Source of the DNA: Roseobacter sp.
GTDB lineage: Bacteria; Pseudomonadota; Alphaproteobacteria; Rhodobacterales; Rhodobacteraceae
Assembly: GCA_015665415.1 (NCBI GenBank)
Contig: JADFAE010000026.1
Coordinates: 1 to 64,000 of the forward strand
Direction: 5' to 3'
Length of the DNA: 64,000 bases
The notes beneath the pieces were generated by a model. It worked only from the letters and a program-made list of their open reading frames with translations. It was not told where the DNA came from and made no database searches. Shown here piece after piece: positions 1-9,777 of this stretch; positions within the stretch are counted from its first letter, which is position 1; every line of letters starts with the position of its first letter. A program made the translations under genes and the position numbers.

Positions 1-597
1 TGGAGGCGGTCACAGTATAGCCCCCCGCCGTGGCATTGGCCGTCGCCGTCACCGAGGCCAGACCCGAGGCATCCGTCACATCCGAGGCCGCCGAGAGACC
101 GGCGCTGGCACCACTGCCCGGCGCGGCGAAGTTCACCGTCACCCCCGAGACCGGATTGCCCCCGGCATCCGTCACCAAGGCCGTGAGCGCGGTACCAAAG
201 CTGCTGGAGATCGCGGTCGACTGGCTGTCGCCGCTGCTCACCGCCAGGCTCGCCGCCGCCCCCGCAGTATTGGTCAGCGCAAATGTCACATCGCTCAAGC
301 CCGTGCTGGAGGCGGTCACAGTATAGCCCCCCGCCGTGGCATTGGCCGTCGCCGTCACCGAGGCCAGACCCGAGGCATCCGTCACATCCGAGGCCGCCGA
401 GAGACCGGCGCTGGCACCACTGCCCGGCGCGGCAAAATTCACCGTCACCCCCGAGACCGGATTGCCCCCGGCATCCGTCACCAAGGCCGTGAGCGCGGTA
501 CCAAAGCTGCTGGAGATCGAGGTGCTCTGGCTGTCACCGCTGCTCACCGCCAGACTCGCCGCCGCCCCCGCCGTATTGGTCAGCGCAAAAGTTTGAT
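1..597. repeat. Tandem 306-bp repeat encoding near-identical Ig-like domains
   Basis: The sequence at 1 (tggaggcggtcacagtatag) recurs at 307, so the period is 306 bp, or 102 codons. The two units differ at only a few scattered positions up to about 590, after which the sequence diverges into an older, less similar repeat. The array runs off the left edge, so the total number of copies cannot be known. Near-identity at DNA level implies recent duplication or gene conversion. Confidence 0.9.
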
Positions 598-1345
598 CGG
601 AAATCCCAGAACTTGTAGCCGTCACGTTGAAAGAACCGGCGGTGGAATTCGCCGTGAAGGTGCTGGAGGTCGCCACACCGGAGCCATCGGTTGTCACGGT
701 TTCACTTGCCGTGCCGGAACCGGAAAACGTGCCACTAGCACCGGATCCCGGAGCCGTGAAGGTCACCGAGGTTCCGGGCACGGGCGTGCCGCCGGAATCC
801 TCGACCACTACCGTGAGGACCGATGCATAGGAGGTTGAAATCGTAGCGCTTTGGCCGCCCCCGGTGGGGGAAGAGAAGGCAGCAGGCGGCCCCACCGAAC
901 TGCCTACAGATCCACTTGCACCAGAGGAGGTATAGGTAAAGTTGATCGACGTGCCGCCATGGGTGCCGGTGACGGAACAACCGCTGGAACAGTCAGGGAA
1001 CTGGGCCGGTGGAAAAGTTGAGCCATTCACCTGGACGGAGAGTACGGTTGCGTCGCCCCCGCCTTCAAAAGTTTGAAAAGTTGTGCCTCCGGAGCCATTC
1101 AGTACCGCGATCAGGATATAGTCTTCGCTTCCGTCAGAATTTCCTGTCGGTATGGACGAGGAAAAGTGACACTCATCGTCCGTGAGGTTCAAAGCGATTT
1201 CTTGCGCAACAGCGGTCATGGCCGGGCAATCGGTATAGGCCGCGTTTACCGGTCTAGACATTGCAACCATAAGAATCAAAAAACTCACTGCTGAAAATGC
1301 AGAGATGGTGTTTTGAATTGCCCTGAAATGTTTGATTTTATGCAA
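1..1345 (-). CDS. Secreted bacterial Ig-like (Big_1-type) repeat protein, partial
   Basis: This leftward reading frame is open from about 1345 to the window edge, so the C-terminus is missing. The N-terminus reads as a signal peptide: a basic stretch (KIKHFRAI), a hydrophobic core (ISAFSAVSFLILMVAM), then a likely cleavage near VNA-AY. A Cys-containing N-terminal domain of about 110 residues follows. After that come Ig-like domains rich in Thr, Ser, Gly and Val, with the repeated phrases FGTALTALVTDAGGNPVSGV and VTFALTNTAGAAASL. These are typical of bacterial Ig-like group 1 (invasin/intimin-type) domains in surface adhesins. The start is uncertain. TTG at 1345 keeps the whole signal peptide but has no clear ribosome-binding site; ATG at 1270 or 1261 would cut into it. 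Forward-strand frames here are shadows of the repeat. Adhesin is an inference. Confidence 0.75.
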   Translation of the reverse strand, partial: MHKIKHFRAIQNTISAFSAVSFLILMVAMSRPVNAAYTDCPAMTAVAQEIALNLTDDECHFSSSIPTGNSDGSEDYILIAVLNGSGGTTFQTFEGGGDATVLSVQVNGSTFPPAQFPDCSSGCSVTGTHGGTSINFTYTSSGASGSVGSSVGPPAAFSSPTGGGQSATISTSYASVLTVVVEDSGGTPVPGTSVTFTAPGSGASGTFSGSGTASETVTTDGSGVATSSTFTANSTAGSFNVTATSSGISDQTFALTNTAGAAASLAVSSGDSQSTSISSSFGTALTALVTDAGGNPVSGVTVNFAAPGSGASAGLSAASDVTDASGLASVTATANATAGGYTVTASSTGLSDVTFALTNTAGAAASLAVSSGDSQSTAISSSFGTALTALVTDAGGNPVSGVTVNFAAPGSGASAGLSAASDVTDASGLASVTATANATAGGYTVTAS

Positions 1346-1567
1346 TTTAATTATACAGATACTCAATATCTTACATCTTGGACTTTGAGCATCCCTCCCG
1401 CAAAATTTTTGTTTTCAATTTTAAATTGCGTTAATTTGTGAAAAATGCAAGCCTCTGCAAAGACGATTCATAATTAATAAAACTCACCTCAGAGGTGTTG
1501 CTCTTTACCTACAATGGATTTCCCGGAGAAATCACGACATTTCACGATCTTTTATTGGAGGCCCTAC
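1346..1567. other. AT-rich divergent intergenic region with a short palindrome
   Basis: This stretch separates the leftward Ig-like gene from the rightward tail-collar genes and is much richer in A and T than its surroundings, as expected for a divergent promoter region. It holds a perfect short palindrome, CACCTC-a-GAGGTG, at 1485-1497. The GTG start of the first collar gene lies about 70 bases further on. I cannot assign a -35/-10 pair with confidence. Confidence 0.4.
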
Positions 1568-2080
1568 GTGTCAGAACCATTTCTTGCTGAAGTCAGGATG
1601 GTAGGATTCAACTTCGCTCCACGTGGGTGGGCGTTTCTTGATGGACAAATCCTTCCTATCAATCAGAATCAATCCCTCTACTCGATTTTAGGAACAACCT
1701 ATGGAGGTGATGGCCGAACCTCCTTTGCGCTGCCTGATTTACGGGGCCGCACACCTTTGCATGTCGGTGACGGGCATGGGCTTGGCCAAAAGAGCGGGGC
1801 GGAAACGGTCACCCTGACAGCAGCAGAGATTGGCGCGCATACCCACGCCGTCAAAGCGTCATCGGCGACAGGCAACCAGACCACGCCCACAGGCCATTTG
1901 CTGGCCACAGAAGTTGCACCTGATGCAGCCTATCGCGATCCGGAGGCTGCGAACGCAACCGCGTTGCGCAGCGGCACCCTCACCAATGCAGGCGGCGGGC
2001 AAGCGCATAACAACATGCAGCCCTTTGTTGTGCTCAATTTCTGCATCGCTTTGCAGGGGCTGTTTCCTTCACGCAACTAG
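1568..2080 (+). CDS. Phage tail collar (Mdp-type) protein 1
   Basis: This 170-residue protein begins MSEPFLAEVRM when started at GTG 1568, which has a GGAG ribosome-binding site 8 bases upstream. The two neighbours start with the same MSEPF sequence. It contains the collar-domain signature of microcystin-dependent-protein (Mdp)-type proteins: NFAPRGWAFLDGQ near residue 15, ILGTTYGGDGRTSFALPDLRGR near 40-60, HTH near 85, and a C-terminal NMQPFVVLNFCIALQG. The family resembles the receptor-binding tips of phage tail fibres, but many bacterial members sit outside prophages and have no proven role. It is the first of three tandem paralogs. An upstream ATG at 1514 would add an unconserved 18-residue extension. 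Confidence 0.85.
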   Translation: MSEPFLAEVRMVGFNFAPRGWAFLDGQILPINQNQSLYSILGTTYGGDGRTSFALPDLRGRTPLHVGDGHGLGQKSGAETVTLTAAEIGAHTHAVKASSATGNQTTPTGHLLATEVAPDAAYRDPEAANATALRSGTLTNAGGGQAHNNMQPFVVLNFCIALQGLFPSRN

Positions 2081-2097
2081 GTCCCGGAGGACGCTAA

Positions 2098-2616
2098 ATG
2101 TCAGAACCCTTTGTTGGCGAAATTCGCATGTTTGCCGGAAATTTCGCACCACGCGGATGGGCCTTTTGTGACGGTCAGCTTTTGGCCGTTTCGCAAAACG
2201 ACGCTCTGTTTTCTTTGCTAGGGACCATCTACGGCGGCGATGGGAGGACCACATTTGGTCTACCCGATGTGCGTGGTCGCCTACCTGTTCATGCGGGCAC
2301 GGGTCCAGGCCTTAGCGCGCGCCGCTTGGGGGCCAAGGGAGGGGGCGAAACAGTCACTTTGACGACCAATCAACTGGCCAGTCACACCCATGACTTCAAC
2401 GCCAACAAGGCCTCCGCAACAGTCGTAGCGCCAGCTGGCAAAGTGGTTGCCAAGGGTGAAGCGGTCGCCTTTCTAAGCAATGTCGCGCAGAATACCGATT
2501 TGGCCTCCAACATGGTTGCCAATACAGGTGGCAGCCAGCCTCACACCAACCTGATGCCCGCGCTCTGCGTGAATTACATCATCGCTCTCTTTGGCATTTA
2601 CCCAAGCCGCACCTAG
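2098..2616 (+). CDS. Phage tail collar (Mdp-type) protein 2
   Basis: This 172-residue paralog of the preceding gene starts 17 bases after it with its own GGAGG site. It keeps the N-terminal MSEPFVGEIRMFAGNFAPRGWAFCDGQ, the GTIYGGDGRTTFGLPDVRGR core, an HTHDF motif near residue 100, and the C-terminal hydrophobic IIALFGIYPSR. The segment of about 50 residues between the HTH motif and the C-terminus differs from both neighbours, as expected if that part is the exposed, target-specific loop. The tight spacing argues for co-translation and stoichiometric or heteromeric use of the three proteins (inference). Confidence 0.85.
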   Translation: MSEPFVGEIRMFAGNFAPRGWAFCDGQLLAVSQNDALFSLLGTIYGGDGRTTFGLPDVRGRLPVHAGTGPGLSARRLGAKGGGETVTLTTNQLASHTHDFNANKASATVVAPAGKVVAKGEAVAFLSNVAQNTDLASNMVANTGGSQPHTNLMPALCVNYIIALFGIYPSRT

Positions 2617-2627
2617 GAGGTCTTCAA

Positions 2628-3161
2628 ATGTCAGAACCCTTTATTGCTGAAATTCGTATTTTTGCAGGTAATTTTGCCCCCCGGAGCTGGGCATTTTGCG
2701 ATGGTCAATTGCTACCAATCGCACAAAATACAGCGCTGTTTTCACTGATTGGGACCACCTATGGCGGTGACGGGCGCACAACCACGGCCCTGCCAAATCT
2801 GGAGGGGCGGGCACCAATGCACCCCGGCCGCGGCCCCGGCCTGACCGCGCGACGTCTAGGCGAGAGGACTGGCTCCGAAACAGCAACTTTGAGTGAGGCA
2901 CAGATTCCGTCACACAGCCATACAGCACGCGGCACAACCTCTGCTGGAACGCTGGGCCTGGTGCCTAATACCAATGCCTCTTTGTCTGCGCAGGGGTTTG
3001 GAGACAAACTCTACCAATCAGGAACCACCTCTAATCTGGTCGACATGGCGAGCGAGACGTTGAGCACCACCGGGGGTGGGCAGTCCCATACAAACGTACA
3101 GCCTTTTTTGACCCTGAATTTCATCATTGCCCTACAGGGGCTCTACCCCTCGCGAAGTTAA
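2628..3161 (+). CDS. Phage tail collar (Mdp-type) protein 3
   Basis: This is the third paralog, 177 residues, starting 11 bases after collar gene 2 with a TAGGAGG site. It shows MSEPFIAEIRIFAGNFAPRSWAFCDGQ, TTYGGDGRTTTALPNLEGR, a SHSHTA motif near residue 97 and a C-terminal FIIALQGLYPSRS. It is closest to protein 2 in the N-terminal half. No tail tube, sheath, baseplate, capsid or lysis gene is near, so the trio looks like a domesticated or stand-alone cassette and not part of a prophage. Function unknown. Confidence 0.85.
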   Translation: MSEPFIAEIRIFAGNFAPRSWAFCDGQLLPIAQNTALFSLIGTTYGGDGRTTTALPNLEGRAPMHPGRGPGLTARRLGERTGSETATLSEAQIPSHSHTARGTTSAGTLGLVPNTNASLSAQGFGDKLYQSGTTSNLVDMASETLSTTGGGQSHTNVQPFLTLNFIIALQGLYPSRS

Positions 3162-3280
3162 TTTCCCCTCACCGCAATTGCAGGCCCCCGGTTTTATCGA
3201 TGACAGCTTTCCGGGACATGCCTCTGTTTGCCTCTACAACGTTGCAAACCGTTCCACCTCACAGCGCAAGGACTTGAATT

Positions 3281-4531
3281 TTGCCAAATAGAGACAGCGT
3301 TTCCACAGATCTCACCGCGGCGGCCGACACCTCCTCCTCATATTTTCGCATCTTGGTGGCTGCGATCAACCGCTCTGGGGAACTGATCTATGCCGATCAG
3401 CTGAGTGAAAACGGTCCAATGCCGCAGGAGTTCACTCGGTTGGGGACCCAAAGCTACACCAGCGCAAACCTGCAGGCTTCCACAACCATGGACGGCTATG
3501 TCTCCATACTGGCCGCGCGTTCTGAGAACCACCACCTGATGTACTTTGCCGAGAGCCGGTCGGACACTGGCGGCGGCCGGTTTTCGGATCCGGAGGATCT
3601 TGGGCTACCCAAGTCAACATCTGGCTTTGATGGAACCAATTTGATCAACGGCCTAAACGGTCTTGCCAATATCTTTGGCGTCACCCCTGGTCACGAACCG
3701 GAAACCTGGTGGAAGTTCGAAAATCCATACACGGTTGAAACCGTCACTGAATTTGTGACACCACCGGGCATGAAACAGCCCATCGAAGTCACGGTCCAGG
3801 AAGTTGTCCCACCCAGCCAGCGCTGGTCAGATTGGGCCCAAATCCCGGGCAAGATGGTTTCCGTATCTGCCGCCAACAATGCGGACGGGCGCATCTTTCT
3901 CGCCGGGCTGGATGACCAGGGGTGCCCCTCGCTGAATGTTCAGACCGATAAGCACCCAGACAACCCGGAATTCTGGTCGGGCTGGACCCGGCTCGATCCC
4001 GGTGTTGGCACTGTAAGCCAGATTGAAATGATGCTGGATGCCAATTCCCTGCTCCACATCTTTGCCAGCTGCGGCCAGAACATCTATATGAAAGTACAGA
4101 CCGAAGTTGGCAAAACCAGCTTCACGAATTGGGTCATGTTTGCCATGTACAGCGCGCCGGTGAACGGATTCGCAGTCGGTGCCGGCGTTGATGGCCTGCT
4201 TTGCCTGACAGCCCAGATCGGCACCAAGGGCCCAACCGCCATTTTTGGCTCCTATCAACTGCCCGACGCACCGAACAGCTGGTCCCAACCAGCCAAGTTC
4301 GCCACGAACCCAGCGCTGAGCGAATTGGTGTTGCAGCCCAATGCCGATGCACGGATAAGCCTTTTTGCACGCAGTGCAGAGACGGGGTTGCTGCGCTCTT
4401 TGGATCAGGTGATCGGCAATTTCTGGTCGATGGAATGGAAGACCCTGCATGCGGACATTCGCAACTTTGCCACCACTCAGGACGTCACCCTCTCTGTCCA
4501 TCAATTGGCGGCGTCGCAGGGGACAGAATGA
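3281..4531 (+). CDS. Propeller-like repeat protein of unknown function
   Basis: This 416-residue protein has no evident signal peptide. The only start in frame with a site (AAGGA, 8 bases upstream) is TTG 3281. Loosely repeated units of about 45-60 residues carry the pattern 'W..W..........V......DGRI.LF..', for example WSDWAQIPG, FWSGWTRLDPG, FTNWVMF and WSMEWKTL. This resembles beta-propeller lectins of the PLL/tectonin sort; the assignment is from pattern only. It follows the three collar genes by 119 bases, and its stop codon overlaps the start of the next gene, so at least these two genes are translationally coupled. A carbohydrate-binding role is inferred. Confidence 0.6.
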   Translation: MPNRDSVSTDLTAAADTSSSYFRILVAAINRSGELIYADQLSENGPMPQEFTRLGTQSYTSANLQASTTMDGYVSILAARSENHHLMYFAESRSDTGGGRFSDPEDLGLPKSTSGFDGTNLINGLNGLANIFGVTPGHEPETWWKFENPYTVETVTEFVTPPGMKQPIEVTVQEVVPPSQRWSDWAQIPGKMVSVSAANNADGRIFLAGLDDQGCPSLNVQTDKHPDNPEFWSGWTRLDPGVGTVSQIEMMLDANSLLHIFASCGQNIYMKVQTEVGKTSFTNWVMFAMYSAPVNGFAVGAGVDGLLCLTAQIGTKGPTAIFGSYQLPDAPNSWSQPAKFATNPALSELVLQPNADARISLFARSAETGLLRSLDQVIGNFWSMEWKTLHADIRNFATTQDVTLSVHQLAASQGTE

Positions 4532-5076
4532 CGCCCTTGCCCAAACTAGATCACGCGGCCTGCCACCAAATCGGGTTTCGCGTGATCACCGAGGCCGACA
4601 TGGGCTTTCTGTCGCAGCTCTACCGCTCGTCCCGCGAGGAGGAGCTGACGCAGGTGCCGTGGAGCGAGGCAGAAAAACAGGCGTTTTGTGATATGCAGTT
4701 CGATGCACAGCATCAGCATTATCAAAAACACTACCCTGATGCGCTGTGGCTGATCATCGAACAGCAGCGCGTGCCAATCGGACGGCTCTATCTTGAACGC
4801 TGGCCAAAAGAGCACCGCGTGATCGATATCGCCCTCTGCCCGGCGGCACGGGGTCAAGGCATAGGCGGGGCCTTGCTGCGGGATTTACAGGCCGGAGCTG
4901 CGGCCGATGGGTCCAGGGGCCTTGGCATCCATGTGGAAAAGGCCAACCCGGCGATGGCGCTTTACCATCGTCTCGGCTTTGTCACGATAGAGGAGAAAGG
5001 GGTCTATGACCTGCTGCGCTGGACCCCCGCCCCAACCATGGATGTTACAGGTCAGGTAAAGACCGCCTCATACTGA
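4528..5076 (+). CDS. GNAT-family N-acetyltransferase
   Basis: This 182-residue protein starts at ATG 4528 inside an ATGA overlap with the propeller gene. It has the GNAT fold signature: acetyl-CoA loop ARGQGIGGALLRDLQ around residue 110, and the C-terminal VEKANPAMALYHRLGFV motif typical of RimI-like small acetyltransferases. Substrate unknown. Its coupling to the propeller and collar genes suggests it modifies a cassette protein or a small molecule bound by it (inference). Its last 25 bases overlap the convergent DUF6916-like gene. Confidence 0.85.
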   Translation: MTPLPKLDHAACHQIGFRVITEADMGFLSQLYRSSREEELTQVPWSEAEKQAFCDMQFDAQHQHYQKHYPDALWLIIEQQRVPIGRLYLERWPKEHRVIDIALCPAARGQGIGGALLRDLQAGAAADGSRGLGIHVEKANPAMALYHRLGFVTIEEKGVYDLLRWTPAPTMDVTGQVKTASY

Positions 5077-5345
5077 AAACCAGCCTCTGACTGCGCGACC
5101 GGAACCAGAAAAATTTCATGTGTTCCAAAACTTGCCTGCGAGAGAGAATAGGCACCCTGGGCCAGGCCTGGACTGGTAGGACCTTGCCACAGCGTCGAAA
5201 ACGCGCCGCCCTTGCGTTCCCCCGAGCCAAGTATCTTGACCTCGCTCAGCACAAGCGAAACATCGGCATCCAGGCCCGTGATGCAAAAGCTCTGCCCCTC
5301 AAGCGCGGCAAAATCTTCCGTGGTGGCATCTTTTATATCTAGCAA
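5052..5345 (-). CDS. DUF6916-like small protein
   Basis: This 97-residue leftward gene is read from TTG 5345, preceded by AGGGAG/GGGAAG. Its sequence pattern (EDFAALEGQSFCI, then a beta-rich middle, WQGPTSPGLAQGAYSL, and a final HEIFLVPV-YEAVF) matches my memory of the small DUF6916 family, which I associate with clusters encoding tail-collar proteins. It overlaps the 3' end of the GNAT gene by 25 bases in convergent orientation. There is no signal peptide or membrane segment. Family call moderately sure; function unknown. Confidence 0.6.
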   Translation of the reverse strand: MLDIKDATTEDFAALEGQSFCITGLDADVSLVLSEVKILGSGERKGGAFSTLWQGPTSPGLAQGAYSLSQASFGTHEIFLVPVAQSEAGFQYEAVFT

Positions 5346-5598
5346 CTTCCCTATCTCCCTTTGGCTGTTGTCTGCACCAACGTTGCCCGCTCAAGGCTCT
5401 CTTTCCAAGTGAATTCCAACGCCAAACTCCCCCTTTAAGTGCAGGGCGCCCGACCATAGCCGTCATTGCCAACCGCCCGAAGCACCGAAAATGAACACAC
5501 AACCATATCGCGAGTGCAGCATTCTCACGAAGCTTTCACAGACCAGTTCTTAAAATGCGACTCAATCACCAAAAGCTGGTGAAGTTCCGGAGGGGAAA
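5346..5598. other. Intergenic region, divergent promoters presumed
   Basis: This is about 250 bases between the leftward DUF6916-like gene and the rightward protease gene. Ribosome-binding sites are visible at both ends (AGGGAG for the left gene, GGAGGGG at about 5589-5595 for the right). I see no RNA gene, repeat or clear operator. Confidence 0.5.
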
Positions 5599-7155
5599 AT
5601 GACTAACAACAAGACGGCTGAAAAAGCCCCGAAAAACCCGTCGTATGCAGAGCTGACGCGGGTGCTGCGCAAAGCCCATCACGCTTTTGGAAATCGTGCG
5701 AATTTTCGCGGGCTTGATATCGGCTACCGCTGGCAACAAGGTCAGCCCACCGACGAGGTCTGCCTGCGCGTTCACGTTGACAGGAAACTGCCGTGCGACG
5801 CCTTGATGCCACCGCAGATTTTTCCCACAGAGGTGGACGGCATCAGGTTAGATGTAATCGCCGCCAGCTACAGTCCCTCGCTGGAGCCGGGGACCTCCCG
5901 CAGCGCCGCCGCCCGCCAACCCTATACCATGGGCGGGCTGTCCTGTGGTCGCCATGGTGAAGGAACCGGTACCATCGGCCTGGTGGTGATCGACAGCACC
6001 ACCGGCAAGCCTGGCATTTTGTCAAACTGGCATGTTTTGGCTGGCCCCCGCGCGCGGCGCAATGATCCGATCACCCAGCCAGGGGGCAACGATGGCGGCT
6101 TTGACCCGCGCGACCGCGTTGCCCGGCTGAAACGTTGGTTGCTGGACCGCAACGGCGATGCCGCCCTGGCAGAGCTCTTGCCCGACCAGCCCTGGCTGCC
6201 GCTGCAATTTGGCACGTTTGAGACCGTCACCAAGACCAGATCTGCCCGTCTTGGCGAAATCCTCACCAAAACTGGACGCTCCGGGCCGCTGCAACGCGCC
6301 CGCGTTGATGGCACCGGTCTCTACCGTCTCCCTTATGAAACGCGTCCCGGAATCTATGAATACCGCGACATCGAAGGCTTCAAGCTGGTGGCCATCGAGG
6401 AAAGCTCTGAGATCGCCGCTCCGATTTCCGCTGCCGGGGACAGTGGCGCGGCCTGGATCTCTGCCAGTTCCGGGGAGGCCGTAGGCCTGCAGTTTGGCGA
6501 AGATGTCCCACCCGGCCCACGCGTTGGAGCCGCATCGAGCGGGGCCATCGCCTGCGACCTCGGCACGGTATTTGAAAAGCTGGAAGTGCGTCTCGCTGAA
6601 TTTCGCGACCTGCTTGAGCAAAACAGCCCCAACCCGGTCCTGACCCCACATCAACGCGACCAGGCCAATATCTCGACGTCTGCAGATGCCCCTAGCCCCG
6701 GCTGGCCGCATCCAGCCCATTGGACAGATAACAGCCTTCAGGCAATGTCGATCTCAGGTCGCCCCGACCGCGCCCAGGGGCGGTCTCCAGCTGGGGATAT
6801 CGTGCCCTTGATCCGTGTGTCGCCCAATGGCCGATTGCCCAGTCCGATCCGCGATCATCACCGCAATATCGCACCACAGTTCAGTCTTGCCCAGGATATC
6901 TGGTTGATGCGGCTCTATCCGGCGCTGCTGGACTACGACGTCAACTTTCGCGGAGTTTTTCTGGACGAACCTATCGCGCAACGGATTTCGGCGGTGGACA
7001 GCCATGGCATGCACGCTTTTTTTGCCCGTCTCATCAACAGCACCCGGCATTTTGATGGCATTGGGCTGAAGCAGATGCAGCCCATCGATTTCGAAGGGGT
7101 CGTCACCTATTTTCAGGTCTGTCAACGTATCAATGCGCTGCTGGAGCAGCTCTGA
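5599..7155 (+). CDS. Trypsin-fold serine protease-like protein (Nal1-like)
   Basis: This is a 518-residue cytoplasmic-looking protein with no signal peptide and a strong GGAGGGG site. A chymotrypsin-type triad can be read: His145 in ILSNWHVLAG, Asp187 in RNGDAAL, and Ser282 in AAGDSGAAW. The arrangement (GxLSNxHV ... GDSGA) resembles the Nal1-type putative serine proteases known in plants and bacteria. The C-terminal 180 residues lack an obvious domain; a proline-rich linker at about 355-385 separates them. It lies just after the collar/propeller/GNAT cassette, beyond the convergent DUF6916-like gene. Processing of a cassette product is possible but unproven. Confidence 0.7.
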   Translation: MTNNKTAEKAPKNPSYAELTRVLRKAHHAFGNRANFRGLDIGYRWQQGQPTDEVCLRVHVDRKLPCDALMPPQIFPTEVDGIRLDVIAASYSPSLEPGTSRSAAARQPYTMGGLSCGRHGEGTGTIGLVVIDSTTGKPGILSNWHVLAGPRARRNDPITQPGGNDGGFDPRDRVARLKRWLLDRNGDAALAELLPDQPWLPLQFGTFETVTKTRSARLGEILTKTGRSGPLQRARVDGTGLYRLPYETRPGIYEYRDIEGFKLVAIEESSEIAAPISAAGDSGAAWISASSGEAVGLQFGEDVPPGPRVGAASSGAIACDLGTVFEKLEVRLAEFRDLLEQNSPNPVLTPHQRDQANISTSADAPSPGWPHPAHWTDNSLQAMSISGRPDRAQGRSPAGDIVPLIRVSPNGRLPSPIRDHHRNIAPQFSLAQDIWLMRLYPALLDYDVNFRGVFLDEPIAQRISAVDSHGMHAFFARLINSTRHFDGIGLKQMQPIDFEGVVTYFQVCQRINALLEQL

Positions 7156-9697
<2,542 letters not shown>

Positions 9698-9734
9698 ACC
9701 AGCCCAGCACATGCCACCCCAAAACATGCAAAAA

Positions 9735-9757
9735 GGGCCGCGCAAATCGCGCGGCCC
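9735..9757. terminator. Bidirectional rho-independent terminator
   Basis: A perfect 9-bp stem GGGCCGCGC / GCGCGGCCC with a 5-base loop is flanked by AAAA on the left and TTT on the right. It lies between convergent katG and the leftward aminotransferase gene and can serve both. Confidence 0.85.
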
Positions 9758-9777
9758 TTTCCGTTTATCAAAGACGG

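Noticed and set aside
30-596. Forward-strand repeated frames of 98 and 86 residues
   Set aside because: They are antisense shadows of the Ig-like repeat gene. The reverse frame reads as clean Ig-like domains with a signal peptide, and the forward frames have no ribosome-binding sites.
1-597. Possible CRISPR array
   Set aside because: The period is 306 bp and codes for protein domains in frame; no short repeats with unique spacers.
1363-1392. Nine-codon leader peptide upstream of the Ig-like gene
   Set aside because: ATG after GGAGG is suggestive, but it is too short, the spacing is poor, and nothing links it to attenuation.
1568-3161. Prophage or phage tail island
   Set aside because: Only collar-domain genes are present; no integrase, capsid, portal, tail tube, baseplate or lysis gene in the neighbourhood.
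3827-4504. Leftward 225-residue frame inside the propeller gene
   Set aside because: Antisense shadow; the forward frame shows propeller-like repeats and is coupled to the GNAT gene.
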